64,000 bases of DNA from Cupriavidus cauae (lineage in GTDB: Bacteria; Pseudomonadota; Gammaproteobacteria; Burkholderiales; Burkholderiaceae). The notes below the pieces were generated by a model that made no database searches, was not told the origin of the DNA, and saw nothing but the letters and a program-made list of their open reading frames with translations. Shown here piece after piece: positions 39,105 through 48,300 of this stretch; within the stretch, counting starts at the first letter, position 1; each line of letters starts with the position of its first letter. The translations under genes were made by a program, and so were the position numbers. Location of the stretch: positions 1 through 64,000 of the forward strand of contig NZ_VWRN01000068.1 of the NCBI RefSeq assembly GCF_008632125.1, written 5' to 3'.

Positions 39105-41078
39105 ATGACACTGACAAGCTTGCTGGTCCAGCTGCTGAACGGCCTGGCCGAAGCCTCGACGATGTTCCTGGTGGCCGCCGGGCTGTCGCTGATCTTCGGC
39201 GTCACTCGCATCGTCAATTTCGCGCACGGCTCGTTCTTCATGCTGGGCATCTATCTGTCGTACACGGTGGTCAGCCGCATCGGCGAAACCGCCGCCGGTT
39301 TCTGGGGCGGCGTGCTGGTGTCGGCGCTGCTGGTCGCCGCGATCGGCGCGCTGGTCGAATGCGTGATCCTGCGGCGCATCTATCAGGCGCCGGAGCTGTT
39401 CCAGCTGCTGGCGACCTTCGCGCTGGTGCTGGTGATCAAGGATGCGGCGCTGTTCGTCTGGGGACCGGAAGACCTGTTCGGCCCGCGCGCCCCGGGCCTG
39501 AGCGGCGCGGTGGAGATACTGGGCCAGCGCTTCCCGCAATACGACCTGGTGCTGATCGCGATCGGCCCACTGGTGCTCGGCCTGCTGTGGCTGCTGCTGA
39601 CGCGCACGCGCTGGGGCACGCTGCTGCGCGCGGCGACGCAGGATCGCGAGATGGTCGGCGCCCTCGGCATCAATCAGGCCTGGCTGTTCACCGGCGTGTT
39701 CGCGCTGGGCTGCTTCCTTGCCGGACTGGCCGGCGCGCTGCAGGGTCCGCGTGTCCCGGCCAACCTGGCACTGGATCTGGAGACCATCGGCAACGCCTTC
39801 GTCGTCGTCGTGGTCGGCGGCATGGGCTCGATTCCCGGCGCCTTCCTCGCGGCGCTGCTGATCGCCGAGATCAAGGCGCTGTGCATCGCGCTCGGCACGG
39901 TGTCGTTTGGCGGCGTCGAGATCGCGCTGACCAAGATGACGCTGGTGGTCGAGTTCCTGGTGATGGCGGTGATCCTGGTGGTGCGGCCATGGGGACTGCT
40001 GGGCAAGCCGCAGGCGCCGTCGCGCAATGGCGCCGAGCTGGAGGCGCCGCTGCGCGCGCCCGGCAAGGCGGTCAAGCTCGCCGGCGCGCTGACCGTCGCG
40101 GCGCTGCTGCTGGTGCCGGTGCTGGCGCCGGCCTATCCGTACCTGACCGTGCTGCTGGTCGAGATCCTGATCGCTGTGCTGTTCGCCGCCAGCCTGCACT
40201 TCATCATGGGGCCTGGCGGCCTGCATTCGTTCGGCCATGCCGCCTACTTTGGCCTCGGCGCGTATGCCGCCGCGCTGCTGCTGACCAAATGGCAGCTGCC
40301 GATGGAGGCCACGCTGCTGCTGGGGCCGCTGGTCGCCTGCATTGGCGCGGTGGTGTTCGGCTGGTTCTGCGTGCGGCTGTCGGGCACCTATCTGGCGATG
40401 CTGACGCTGGCCTTCGCGCAGATCGTCTGGTCCGTCATCTATCAATGGGACGGCTTTACCGGCGGCAGCAACGGGCTGCTGGGCGTGTGGCCAGCCGGCT
40501 GGCTGTCGTCACCGACCGCGTTCTACTACCTGACCATGGGGCTGTGCTGCCTGTGCGTGCTGGCGCTGCGGCGCGTGCTGTTCGCCCCGTTCGGCTACGC
40601 GATGCGGGCCGGCCGCGACGCGGCGCTGCGTGCCGAGGCGATCGGCATCGACGTCAAGCGCGTGCAGTGGGTGGCGTTCGCCATCGCGGGCCTGTTCTGC
40701 GGCATGGCGGGCGTGCTGTTCGCCTACTCGAAGGGCAGCATCTCGCCGGACGCGATCAGCGTCGGCCGCTCGGTCGACGGCCTGGTGATGGTGCTGCTTG
40801 GCGGCGTGCAGACGCTGGCGGGGCCGCTGGTCGGCGCGTCGGTGTTCACCTGGCTGCAGGACACCATCGCGCGCGAAACCGATTACTGGCGCGCGCTGCT
40901 GGGCGCGACCATGCTGCTGCTGGTGATCCTGTTCCCGGCGGGCATCGTCGGTTCGCTGCGCAAGCGCTTCGGGCGCGAGACGGACCCGGCCGTAGCCGAG
41001 CCGGCGGCCGGCGGTGCGGGGGTGGCCGGCGCGTCCCCCTCGTCCTGGCAATCCCCCTCGCTGAAGGAGCCGGCATGA
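39105..41078 (+). CDS. fused LivH-LivM ABC permease
   Basis: A 657-residue fusion of both permease subunits. Residues 1 to about 300 are LivH-like (GLSLIFGVTRIVNFAHGSFF, VVVGGMGSIPGAFLAALL). After a short hydrophilic linker (about 300-325), the LivM-like half follows (FIMGPGGLHSFGHAAYFGLG, VRLSGTYLAMLTLAFAQIVW, VMVLLGGVQTLAGPLVGASV). Such fusions fix the permease pair at 1:1. The Ala/Gly/Ser-rich C-terminal tail is probably disordered. It overlaps the following ATPase start by 4 bases. Confidence 0.92.
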   Translation: MTLTSLLVQLLNGLAEASTMFLVAAGLSLIFGVTRIVNFAHGSFFMLGIYLSYTVVSRIGETAAGFWGGVLVSALLVAAIGALVECVILRRIYQAPELFQLLATFALVLVIKDAALFVWGPEDLFGPRAPGLSGAVEILGQRFPQYDLVLIAIGPLVLGLLWLLLTRTRWGTLLRAATQDREMVGALGINQAWLFTGVFALGCFLAGLAGALQGPRVPANLALDLETIGNAFVVVVVGGMGSIPGAFLAALLIAEIKALCIALGTVSFGGVEIALTKMTLVVEFLVMAVILVVRPWGLLGKPQAPSRNGAELEAPLRAPGKAVKLAGALTVAALLLVPVLAPAYPYLTVLLVEILIAVLFAASLHFIMGPGGLHSFGHAAYFGLGAYAAALLLTKWQLPMEATLLLGPLVACIGAVVFGWFCVRLSGTYLAMLTLAFAQIVWSVIYQWDGFTGGSNGLLGVWPAGWLSSPTAFYYLTMGLCCLCVLALRRVLFAPFGYAMRAGRDAALRAEAIGIDVKRVQWVAFAIAGLFCGMAGVLFAYSKGSISPDAISVGRSVDGLVMVLLGGVQTLAGPLVGASVFTWLQDTIARETDYWRALLGATMLLLVILFPAGIVGSLRKRFGRETDPAVAEPAAGGAGVAGASPSSWQSPSLKEPA

Positions 41079-41875
41079 CGCTGCTGCAAGTCAGACATCT
41101 GGGCAAGGCGTTCGGCGGCGTCAAGGCGGTCAGCGACGTGTCGTTCGACCTGCCCGCCGGCCAGCTGCTGGCGCTGCTCGGCCCGAACGGCGCCGGCAAA
41201 TCGACCTGCTTCAACATGCTGAACGGCCAGCTGAAGCCGGACCAGGGCTCGATCCGCTTCGACGGGCACGAGATCGCCGGCATGCGGCCGCGCGACATCT
41301 GGCGGCTCGGCGTCGGCCGGACCTTCCAGATCGCCGCGACCTTCGGCTCGATGACGGTGGTCGAGAACGTGCAGATGGCGATCCTGTCGCGCGAGCGCAA
41401 GCTGTTCCAGCTGTGGCGCCCGGTGCGCGAGCACCATCGGGAGGAGGCGATGGCGCTGCTCGAGCAGGTCGGCATGGCGAGCCAGGCCGAGCGCGCCTGC
41501 GGCGTGCTGGCCTACGGCGACGTCAAGCGCGTCGAACTCGCGATCGCGCTGGCCAACCGGCCCCGGCTGCTGCTGATGGATGAGCCGACCGCAGGCATGG
41601 CGCCGGAGGAACGCCGCGCGCTGATGGCGCTGACCAGGCAGCTGGTCGTGCGGCACCAGTTGTCGGTGCTGTTTACCGAGCACAGCATGGACGTCGTGTT
41701 CGCCTATGCGGACCGGATGATCGTGCTGGCGCGCGGGCAGCTGATCGCCGAGGGCGATGGCGAGGCGATCCGCAACGATCCGAAGGTGCGCGAGGTGTAT
41801 TTCGGCACCGGCAAGACCTTCGAAAGCCAGGCGGGACAGCGCCGCCCGGCACAGACGCAGGAGGGCTCGGCATGA
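41075..41875 (+). CDS. ABC transporter ATP-binding protein, LivG-like
   Basis: A 266-residue ATPase of the second importer. Walker A is GPNGAGKST (about residues 36-44), then GVGRTFQIAATFGSMTVVENV as in LivG. The signature region is LAYGDVKRVELAIAL, a degenerate LSGGQ. Walker B is LLLMDEPTAGMAP and the H-loop LFTEHSMDVVFAYAD. ATGA overlaps connect it to both the permease fusion and the LivF-like gene. Confidence 0.92.
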   Translation: MTLLQVRHLGKAFGGVKAVSDVSFDLPAGQLLALLGPNGAGKSTCFNMLNGQLKPDQGSIRFDGHEIAGMRPRDIWRLGVGRTFQIAATFGSMTVVENVQMAILSRERKLFQLWRPVREHHREEAMALLEQVGMASQAERACGVLAYGDVKRVELAIALANRPRLLLMDEPTAGMAPEERRALMALTRQLVVRHQLSVLFTEHSMDVVFAYADRMIVLARGQLIAEGDGEAIRNDPKVREVYFGTGKTFESQAGQRRPAQTQEGSA

Positions 41876-42588
41876 ACGCCGACATGCTGTTGGAAGTCAG
41901 CGGCCTGAACGCCTTCTATGGCCGCGCGCACATCCTGTTCGATGTCGGCCTCGAAGTGCGGCGGGGCGAGGTGGTCGCGCTGATGGGCCGCAACGGCGCC
42001 GGCAAGTCGACCACGATGAAGGCGCTGATGGGGCTGCTCGACCGCGCGCACGGCAGCATCCGCTTCCGCGGCCGCGACCTGGCGCGTGCCAAGCCGTACC
42101 AGATCAGCCGCATGGGCATGGGCTTCGTGCCCGAGGACCGGCGCATCTTCACCGACCTGACGGTGATGGAGAACCTCGAGATCGGCAAGCAGCCGCCGCG
42201 CCCCGATGCGGTCGAATGGACGCCGCAGAAGCTGTTCTCGCTGTTTCCCAATCTCGGCGAGATGCCGCACCGTCCGGGCGGCCAGATGAGCGGCGGCGAG
42301 CAGCAGATGCTGACGGTGTCGCGCACGCTGATGGGCAATCCCTATCTGGTGCTGCTCGACGAGCCGTCCGAGGGCGTGGCGCCGGTGATCGTCGAGCAGA
42401 TGGCCAACATGATCCTGGCGCTCAAGCGCGAGGGCATGTCGATCCTGCTGTCGGAGCAGAACCTGCATTTCGCCGAACTGGTCAGCGATCGCGCCTATGT
42501 GCTGGAGAACGGCCACATCCGCTATCACGGCACCATGGCGGAACTGGCGGCCAACGACGCGGTGCGGCGCGACTACCTGGCGGTGTAG
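41872..42588 (+). CDS. ABC transporter ATP-binding protein, LivF-like
   Basis: A 238-residue ATPase. Walker A is GRNGAGKST, then FVPEDRRIFTDLTVMENLEI, signature MSGGEQQML, Walker B VLLDEPSEGVAP and LSEQNLHFAELVSDRAYVLE. It ends the second importer, whose substrate is unknown. Nicotinate is conceivable because the nic genes begin 2.5 kb away, but a dedicated NicT-like carrier is also present. Confidence 0.92.
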   Translation: MNADMLLEVSGLNAFYGRAHILFDVGLEVRRGEVVALMGRNGAGKSTTMKALMGLLDRAHGSIRFRGRDLARAKPYQISRMGMGFVPEDRRIFTDLTVMENLEIGKQPPRPDAVEWTPQKLFSLFPNLGEMPHRPGGQMSGGEQQMLTVSRTLMGNPYLVLLDEPSEGVAPVIVEQMANMILALKREGMSILLSEQNLHFAELVSDRAYVLENGHIRYHGTMAELAANDAVRRDYLAV

Positions 42589-42602
42589 GGAGCGAGTCGA
42601 CA

Positions 42603-42622
42603 GGCGCGCTGGCAAGCGCGCC
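42603..42622. terminator. hairpin between convergent livF and the kinase gene
   Basis: Stem GGCGCGCT / AGCGCGCC (42603-42610 with 42615-42622), 4-base loop. A second AGCGCGCC at 42627-42634 can form an alternative pair. No U-tract. Its position between two convergent stops supports a terminator. Confidence 0.5.
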
Positions 42623-42642
42623 GGGAAGCGCGCCGCCGCGTC

Positions 42643-44880
42643 TCAGCGGCCGGTGTCCTCGATCAGGCGCAGCAGCGCATCGGGGCTGACCGGCTTGACC
42701 AGATGCTGGCCGAAGCCGGCGGCCTTGCTGCGATCGCGGTCGGTCTCCTGCCCGTAGCCGGTCAGCGCGACGAAGCGGCAGGGGTGCTCGCCGAGCGCTT
42801 CGCGCAGCCGGCGTACCAGCTCGTAACCGTCCATCACCGGCAGCCCGATGTCGAGCACCGCGACATCAGGGGCGAAGCGTTCGACGATACGCAGCGCGGA
42901 AACCGGGTCGTAGGCGACCTGCACATGGTGGCCGTAGGCCGTCAACAGCTGCGCCAGCGCCTGTACCGAATCGACGTTGTCGTCGACCAGCAGCACGCGG
43001 CGCGCATCGCCGGGGGCCACCACGGCGGCAGGTTCCTCGCGGTGCGCAGCGGCGACCAGTGCGGCGCTGGCGTGCGCGGGCAGCCGGATCGTGAATTCGC
43101 TGCCGTGACCGGGTCCTTCGCTGGTCGCCGTGACGCTGCCGCCGTGCAACTCGACCAGATTCTTGACCAGCGCCAGGCCGATGCCGAGCCCGCCCTCCGG
43201 GCGGTCGATCTTGCGCGGCCCCTGATAGAACAGGTCGAACAGATGGGGCAGCATCTCGGCGGCGATGCCGATGCCGTTGTCGCGCACCTGGATCACGATG
43301 GTGCCGTCGGCGCTCTCGCCGCTGCCGCTGCCGCTGCCGATGTCGTCTCCGCCTTGATCGTCGCGCCGTGCCGACAGCAGGATCTCGCCGCCGATATCGG
43401 TATAGCGCGCGGCATTGGTCAGCAGATTGGCCACTGCCTGCGCGAGCCGCACGGGGTCGCCCTGCCAGACCAGCGTGCGGTCGACATCGACGGTCAGCCG
43501 ATGGCTGCGCTGCTCCAGCAGCCGGCTTGCCATCTCGACGGCCTTGGTCAGCACGTCGACGAGCTGCACCGTCTCGACCTTCAGTTCGATATTGCCGCGC
43601 GTGATGCGCGAGACGTCGAGCAGATCGTCGATCAGCCGCACCAGATGATCGACCTGGCGCTCGATGATGGCCCGCTCGCGCTGGGTCTCGGTGGAGCCGC
43701 GCATGCGCATCAGTTGCAGCGCGGTGACGATCGGCGACAGCGGATTGCGCAGCTCGTGCCCCAGCATGGCCAGGAATTCGTCCTTGGCCTGGCTGGCGCG
43801 CTCCAGTTCGCGCAGCAGGCGTTCGCGCTGCTGCTCGGCGATCTCGCGCGCGACGCGGTCGCTGGCGTCGCGCGTGAAGCAGCGCGTATAGCGCAGCTTG
43901 CCGTCCTCGAAGCAGCCGTTCGAGTGGATCAGCACGGGTTTGATGCTGCCGTCCTTGCAGCGCAGCCTGGCCGGCTGGTCGTACAGCGTCTCGCCCGCCT
44001 TCAGGCTGTCGAGGATGTGTTCGATGACCGGGGCGTCGACGTGAAAGTCGGTGATTGGGCGGCCCACATACTCGTCGTAGCGATAGCCGAGCATCTGCAG
44101 CTCGGCCTGGTTGGCCCACAGGATGGTGCCGTCCGCCGCCACGCGGTGCACCCCCTCGGCGGCGTTGTCCAGAAAGTCGGTCAGCTCGATCTCGCGCCGG
44201 CGCAACGTGGCTTCGGCCTCGCGCAGGCGCTTGACCTCGTTCTCCAGCGCCAGCGCCTTCTGCTGCCATACCGCGGCGCGCAGGGCGTTGTCCTCGATCT
44301 CCGGCGGCTTGCCGGCCGCGGTGGCGTAGAAGTGGGTGTGGACGTCGCAGACGCAGCGAAAGTGCCGCGCCTGCTCGTCGCTGTCGAACACGCGATGCGG
44401 ATACGCGCACAGCAGCTTGAAGCCGTGGCGCCGGATCAGGTCGTTCCACAGTTCCTCTAGCCGCAGCGCGGCGTCGTGCCTGCCCTGCTCGCACAGCAGC
44501 GCTACCATCTCGCCGAAGGCGTGCAGCGGCGGAGCACGCCGCGCTTCGGTGGCGACCAGCTCCCCCACACTTGCCAGAAAGCGCTGCTCGTCCGGCCAGC
44601 CGTCGACCATGAAACGGTCCAGCGTCGCCTGCGCCGGCAGTGCGACCAGATTGCCGGTGTACCACGGTCGGTCGTCGCGTCCGGGGCCGAGCCCGCGCAA
44701 CAGCGGCAGCAGGGCGTCCAGGTGTTCTTCGGTGGCGATCAGGATCGCACTGCCGCCGCAGCGCAGGGCCTCGTCGGCGAACTCGCGCACGTCCGCCAGA
44801 AGGATCGAATCCTCGTCGTAGAAGCGGACCATGTGGGAGGGCTCGGGCCTGGCCAGATGCCCCGGGATGACGGCTGACAT
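42643..44880 (-). CDS. hybrid histidine kinase: MEDS-PAS-HisKA-HATPase-REC
   Basis: A 745-residue cytoplasmic hybrid sensor kinase without membrane segments. Residues about 15-185 match the MEDS sensory domain (HMVRFYDEDSILLADVREF, then RHGFKLLCAYPHRVF). A coiled coil (about 205-230) leads to a PAS domain (about 232-345; ADGTILWANQAELQMLGY). The phosphoacceptor is H375 in AMLGHELRNPLSPI; the ATPase has NLLTNAARYTD, DNGIGI and GGLGIGLALV; the receiver is VLLVDDNVDS with Asp in VAVLDIGLPVMDGYE. The start MSAVIPGHLA at 44880 was chosen over upstream codons that add an Arg-rich leader. MEDS domains sense small methylated or redox signals in methanogens and methylotrophs; the ligand here is unknown. 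Confidence 0.9.
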   Translation of the reverse strand: MSAVIPGHLARPEPSHMVRFYDEDSILLADVREFADEALRCGGSAILIATEEHLDALLPLLRGLGPGRDDRPWYTGNLVALPAQATLDRFMVDGWPDEQRFLASVGELVATEARRAPPLHAFGEMVALLCEQGRHDAALRLEELWNDLIRRHGFKLLCAYPHRVFDSDEQARHFRCVCDVHTHFYATAAGKPPEIEDNALRAAVWQQKALALENEVKRLREAEATLRRREIELTDFLDNAAEGVHRVAADGTILWANQAELQMLGYRYDEYVGRPITDFHVDAPVIEHILDSLKAGETLYDQPARLRCKDGSIKPVLIHSNGCFEDGKLRYTRCFTRDASDRVAREIAEQQRERLLRELERASQAKDEFLAMLGHELRNPLSPIVTALQLMRMRGSTETQRERAIIERQVDHLVRLIDDLLDVSRITRGNIELKVETVQLVDVLTKAVEMASRLLEQRSHRLTVDVDRTLVWQGDPVRLAQAVANLLTNAARYTDIGGEILLSARRDDQGGDDIGSGSGSGESADGTIVIQVRDNGIGIAAEMLPHLFDLFYQGPRKIDRPEGGLGIGLALVKNLVELHGGSVTATSEGPGHGSEFTIRLPAHASAALVAAAHREEPAAVVAPGDARRVLLVDDNVDSVQALAQLLTAYGHHVQVAYDPVSALRIVERFAPDVAVLDIGLPVMDGYELVRRLREALGEHPCRFVALTGYGQETDRDRSKAAGFGQHLVKPVSPDALLRLIEDTGR

Positions 44881-45100
44881 AGAAGCGATGTGGGCGCGCT
44901 GCGCCGTGCGGAAGGCCCCATGATACTGCGCGCGCGCCGGCAGGCCGTCAAATCGCACGCCTATTGCCGTGAACCGGACGCGGATTGGACGCGGACCGGC
45001 CGCGCATCGGACCCGAACCGCCCGCGAACCAGCCCAGGAAATGCCGGCGAAGGCAGCGCTGAAAGCGGCGGCGAAGGCCCCGTATCGACGCCGTGCCCGA

Positions 45101-45106
45101 TATACT
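45101..45106 (+). promoter_or_regulatory. -10 box candidate of nicR
   Basis: TATACT 20 bases before the nicR start, without a good -35, in the 245-base gap between the kinase and nicR, which are divergent. No copy of the AGTGT/ACACT operator is found here. Confidence 0.35.
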
Positions 45107-45125
45107 CTGCGCAACACTCCTACCG

Positions 45126-45620
45126 ATGCCGCCACGCAAAGTGTCCACCTCGTCATCCAACAAGAACAAGACGCCGGTCCCTTCGTACGATTTCACCGAC
45201 CAGGTCGGCCACCTGTTGCGGCGGGCCTATCAGCGGCATGTCGCGATCTTCCAGCAGACCATTCCCGATTCGCAGCTGACCGCGGCGCAGTTCGTCGTGC
45301 TGTGCGCGGTCAAGGAGCGGCAATCGTGCTCGCTCAGCGAGATCGTGCGCGCCACGGCGATCGACCAGGCCACGGTGCGCGGCATCATCGAGCGGCTGAA
45401 GGCGCGCGAGCTGATCGCGGTGTCGCATGACCCCAGCGACCGGCGCAAGGTGGTGGTCACCGTCACGCCCGCCGGACTGGCGCTGATCGACCAGACGATT
45501 CCCTTCGCGCACCAGATCACCGAGCAGACCTTCGGCGACCTGAACCCGGCCGAACGCGTCGCGATCACCTATCTGCTCAAGAAGATGAGCGAGTTCGACG
45601 AGCGCGAGCCGGGGGCGTAG
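45126..45620 (+). CDS. nicR: NicR-like MarR-family regulator of nicotinate catabolism
   Basis: A 164-residue MarR regulator. The helix-turn-helix segment SLSEIVRATAIDQATVRGII and the wing SHDPSDRRKVVVTVTPAG are intact, and ERQSCSLSEIVRATAIDQAT is typical of NicR/BpsR proteins. In Pseudomonas and Bordetella these repress the lower nic genes until 6-hydroxynicotinate binds. The basic, Ser-rich N-terminus (PPRKVSTSSSNKNKTP) precedes the domain. ATG at 45126 is preferred over one at 45093. It lies convergent to the first nicB gene. Confidence 0.85.
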   Translation: MPPRKVSTSSSNKNKTPVPSYDFTDQVGHLLRRAYQRHVAIFQQTIPDSQLTAAQFVVLCAVKERQSCSLSEIVRATAIDQATVRGIIERLKARELIAVSHDPSDRRKVVVTVTPAGLALIDQTIPFAHQITEQTFGDLNPAERVAITYLLKKMSEFDEREPGA

Positions 45621-45683
45621 CACCAACTCGAACGCGAACGCAAAGGCTGCCGTTCCCGCGAGCGCGGTAATGCAGCCGCTGCT

Positions 45684-48137
45684 TCAGCCGGCAAGGGCGG
45701 AGACACCGGGTCCCCGCATTCGCGCGGGCGACGATTTCCCTGCGGCGTCGGCCAGCGCCGCGCGCACCGATTCCGGCGTGAACGGCGGCCGCCGCAGCCG
45801 CAGGCCGGTGGCGTCGAACAGCGCATTGGCCAGCGCCGGCGCGCCCGGCAGCGAGGCGGACTCGCCGGCGCCAAGCGGCGCCTCGTGCTGGCGCGGCATC
45901 AGCACCACCGAAATCGGCGGCAGCTCGGGGAAGGTCAGCAGCGGATAGCTGCCCCATTCGCGGCTCGCGACGCCGTCCGCGTGGAAGCGCACCTGCTCCT
46001 TCAACGAGCGGCTGAGGGTCTGCACCACATTGCCATGAACCTGATGGCGGACGCCGTCGGGGTTGACCATCATGCCGGTGTCCTGGCCGACCACCACGCG
46101 CAGCACGCGGATGCTGCCGCTGTCCGGCTCGACCTCCAGATCGACGACCCACGCCGACCAGGCCGCGCCGAAGCCGGGAAACTTGCTGTGGATATAGCGG
46201 GCATAGGCGATGCCGCGGCCGCGCAGCCTGCCGTCGGCAGCGGGGATGCCGCGTGTCCCGCGTTCGCCCTCGCGCCAGCCGGCTTCGTTGGCGACCGCGC
46301 GCAGCAAGTCCGCCGCACGTTCGTCGGCAAGATGCCGCAGCCGGAAGGCCAGCGGGTCCGCGCCCGCCTCGTGCGCCAGCTCGTCGATAAAGGACTCGTG
46401 CGCGAAGGTATTCGGCAGCGCCGATACCCCGCGCAGCCACGCGGCGCGGACGATGGCCGGCGTATCGTCGCAGGCGATGTGCGTATGCGCGTAGTCGTAG
46501 GGCGGCACCGCGGTGCGGTCGCCCATTTCCAGCATCCGCGGCGCCGGGTCGATCCTGCCGGTCAGCAGCAGCGCCAGCGTCGGCGCGTCGTTGGACGGAT
46601 AGCGGCTGACGAAGTCGTAGCCCAGCAGCGCGCCATCGGCGCCAAGCGAGCCCTGCACGTCCATCAGCTGCGCCGCGCCCTTGGGCTCCCACAGATGTTC
46701 CTGCTCGCGCGACAGCTGCACGCGCACCGGCCGGCCCACCGCGCGGGACAGCAGCACGGCGTCGGCGCAGACGTCGTCCGCGCAGTTGCGGCCATAGCAG
46801 CCGGCCGCCTCCATCCGCACGATCTCGATCCGGCTTTCGTCCAGCCCGGTCAGGCGCGACAGGTCGATGCGCAGCACATGGGGGTTCTGCGTGCCGGACC
46901 AGACCGTCAGCGCGCTGCCGTCCGCATCGTTGTGCCGTTCTTCGTGCCGTTCTTCGCGCTCTTCGTTGCGTCCGTCGTCGTCCCGCTCTTCGTTGCGGCC
47001 TTCGTTGCGCCCATCGTCGCGCCCTTCGTTGCGCCCTTCGTTGCGCCAGTGGGCCACACCGCAGGACGGCCCGATCGACGCGTGCATCTGGTAGGGCCAT
47101 ACATAGCTGCGCTGCAGCGTGGTGGCGGCCTGCTCCCGGGCAAGATCGACATCGCCCTGCGCGCGCAGCTCGCGCCGTTTGGCGGGATTGGCCCGCAGCG
47201 CGGGCTCGGGATCGTCCAGCGGCGGCAATGGCGGCGCGGCGCGCCAATGCACGCGCAGCCGGCGCGCCGCTTCGATCGCCTGCTCCTCGCGCTGCGCGAC
47301 CACGCCGACGAAATCGCCGATCGTCACGACATCGACCACGCCCGGCACGTTGCGGATCGAGTCCCGATTTACCGAAATCAGGCTGCGGCCGACGAAGTCG
47401 CCGGCATCGCGTCCCGCATACGGGGGACGGATCACGCGCCCATGCAGCATGCCGGGCACGCGCACGTCATGGACGAAGGTCAGCGCACCGGTGGCCTTGC
47501 CCGGAATATCGACGCGCGGCGCGGCCTTGCCGACCACGCGATAGGCGCTGGCCGGCTTGAGCGCGACCTCGTCGGCCAGCGGCAGTTCGATGTGGTCGTC
47601 GCCGAGCAGGGCCCCGTAGGACAGGCCGGTTTCGGCGGGCGTATGGCTGTCCGATGGACGGACGCGAACGCGGCCCGCGTCCACGACCAGGCCGTCGGCC
47701 GCCACGCCAAGGCGCTCGGCGGCGCGCGCCAGCAGGAAGGCGCGCGCCTGCGCCGCGGCCCGGCGCAGCGGCTGCGCGGAAATCTGGATGGTCGCGCTGG
47801 CGATGGTCGGGCCCTGGTTCGGCGTGGCATCGGTATGCCCGAGCACCATGCGCACCGAAGCGAGCGGCACGTCCAGTTCCTCGGCGACGATCTGCGCGAG
47901 CGCGGTGCGGATGCCCGTGCCGAGATCGACGTGGCCATTGAAGGCCAGCACCTCGCCGTCCGCTTGCACGGCGACGAAGACATCCGGCAGCGCCGGCACA
48001 TAGTCGGATGCCGCCCCGGGCTGGCCGGGCGCGGGTTTGGGCGCGGCCTGCGGGGCGCGCGTGATCAGCAGCACGCCGCGGGCCTGCGACAGCGCCGCCC
48101 TCAGGGCGCGCGGAGAGTCATCGTCGTGCATCGGCAT
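45684..48137 (-). CDS. nicB1: nicotinate dehydrogenase molybdopterin subunit (NicB-like, without cytochrome domain)
   Basis: An 817-residue molybdopterin protein of the isoquinoline 1-oxidoreductase/NicB type. Conserved features are GHVDLGTGIRTALAQIVAEEL, SYVWPYQMHASIGPSCGVAH, EAAGCYGRNCADDVCADAVL, and GAGESASLPGAPALANALFD with the catalytic Glu (about 757). It lacks the C-terminal haem c domain of the one-piece NicB and presumably works with NicA and the second NicB at 54655. Residues about 362-406 are an Arg/Glu/Asn array (GRNEGRNEER-like) from a 12-bp DNA repeat, placed between GVAHW and the ALTVWSGTQNPH strand. The start ATG at 48137 is preceded by GAAGGAAAACG. Confidence 0.85.
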   Translation of the reverse strand: MPMHDDDSPRALRAALSQARGVLLITRAPQAAPKPAPGQPGAASDYVPALPDVFVAVQADGEVLAFNGHVDLGTGIRTALAQIVAEELDVPLASVRMVLGHTDATPNQGPTIASATIQISAQPLRRAAAQARAFLLARAAERLGVAADGLVVDAGRVRVRPSDSHTPAETGLSYGALLGDDHIELPLADEVALKPASAYRVVGKAAPRVDIPGKATGALTFVHDVRVPGMLHGRVIRPPYAGRDAGDFVGRSLISVNRDSIRNVPGVVDVVTIGDFVGVVAQREEQAIEAARRLRVHWRAAPPLPPLDDPEPALRANPAKRRELRAQGDVDLAREQAATTLQRSYVWPYQMHASIGPSCGVAHWRNEGRNEGRDDGRNEGRNEERDDDGRNEEREERHEERHNDADGSALTVWSGTQNPHVLRIDLSRLTGLDESRIEIVRMEAAGCYGRNCADDVCADAVLLSRAVGRPVRVQLSREQEHLWEPKGAAQLMDVQGSLGADGALLGYDFVSRYPSNDAPTLALLLTGRIDPAPRMLEMGDRTAVPPYDYAHTHIACDDTPAIVRAAWLRGVSALPNTFAHESFIDELAHEAGADPLAFRLRHLADERAADLLRAVANEAGWREGERGTRGIPAADGRLRGRGIAYARYIHSKFPGFGAAWSAWVVDLEVEPDSGSIRVLRVVVGQDTGMMVNPDGVRHQVHGNVVQTLSRSLKEQVRFHADGVASREWGSYPLLTFPELPPISVVLMPRQHEAPLGAGESASLPGAPALANALFDATGLRLRRPPFTPESVRAALADAAGKSSPARMRGPGVSALAG
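46930..47047. repeat. in-frame 12-bp repeat inside nicB1
   Basis: About ten degenerate units of TTCGTTGCGCCC (plus strand), encoding four-residue GRNE/EERH-type units on the minus strand. Frame is kept. The insert adds a highly charged loop to the molybdenum subunit. Confidence 0.9.
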
Positions 48138-48253
48138 TTCGTTCGTTTTCCTTCGATGGCGGCCGCGCCGCGATGGCGCCGCAGTGCTCTCGCATCGCCT
48201 TGCATGGATCGCCCCGCATGGCCTGCAAGGCGTGCGGCCGCGGGCACCTTCGA

Positions 48254-48264
48254 CAGTTATACTG
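48254..48264. promoter_or_regulatory. CAGT-TAT-ACTG palindrome in the nicB1-nicS gap
   Basis: An 11-base palindrome (CAGTTATACTG) containing a TATACT -10-like box (48258-48263), 36 bases before the TetR start. It could be the self-operator of the TetR protein and may also govern nicB1, which is divergent (gap of 163 bases). No good -35 was found. Confidence 0.4.
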
Positions 48265-48300
48265 GCAGCTTCGCAACGCCAGATCCTCGCAACCGACGAC

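Noticed and set aside
37464-40445. Very long open frame on the minus strand (about 990 codons) across the second ABC importer
   Set aside because: It is antisense to clear receptor and permease genes, is rich in Gln/His/Arg with no family motif, and arises from codon bias in GC-rich DNA. The same holds for long antisense frames at 45885-49133, 5366-7105 and 27896-30100.
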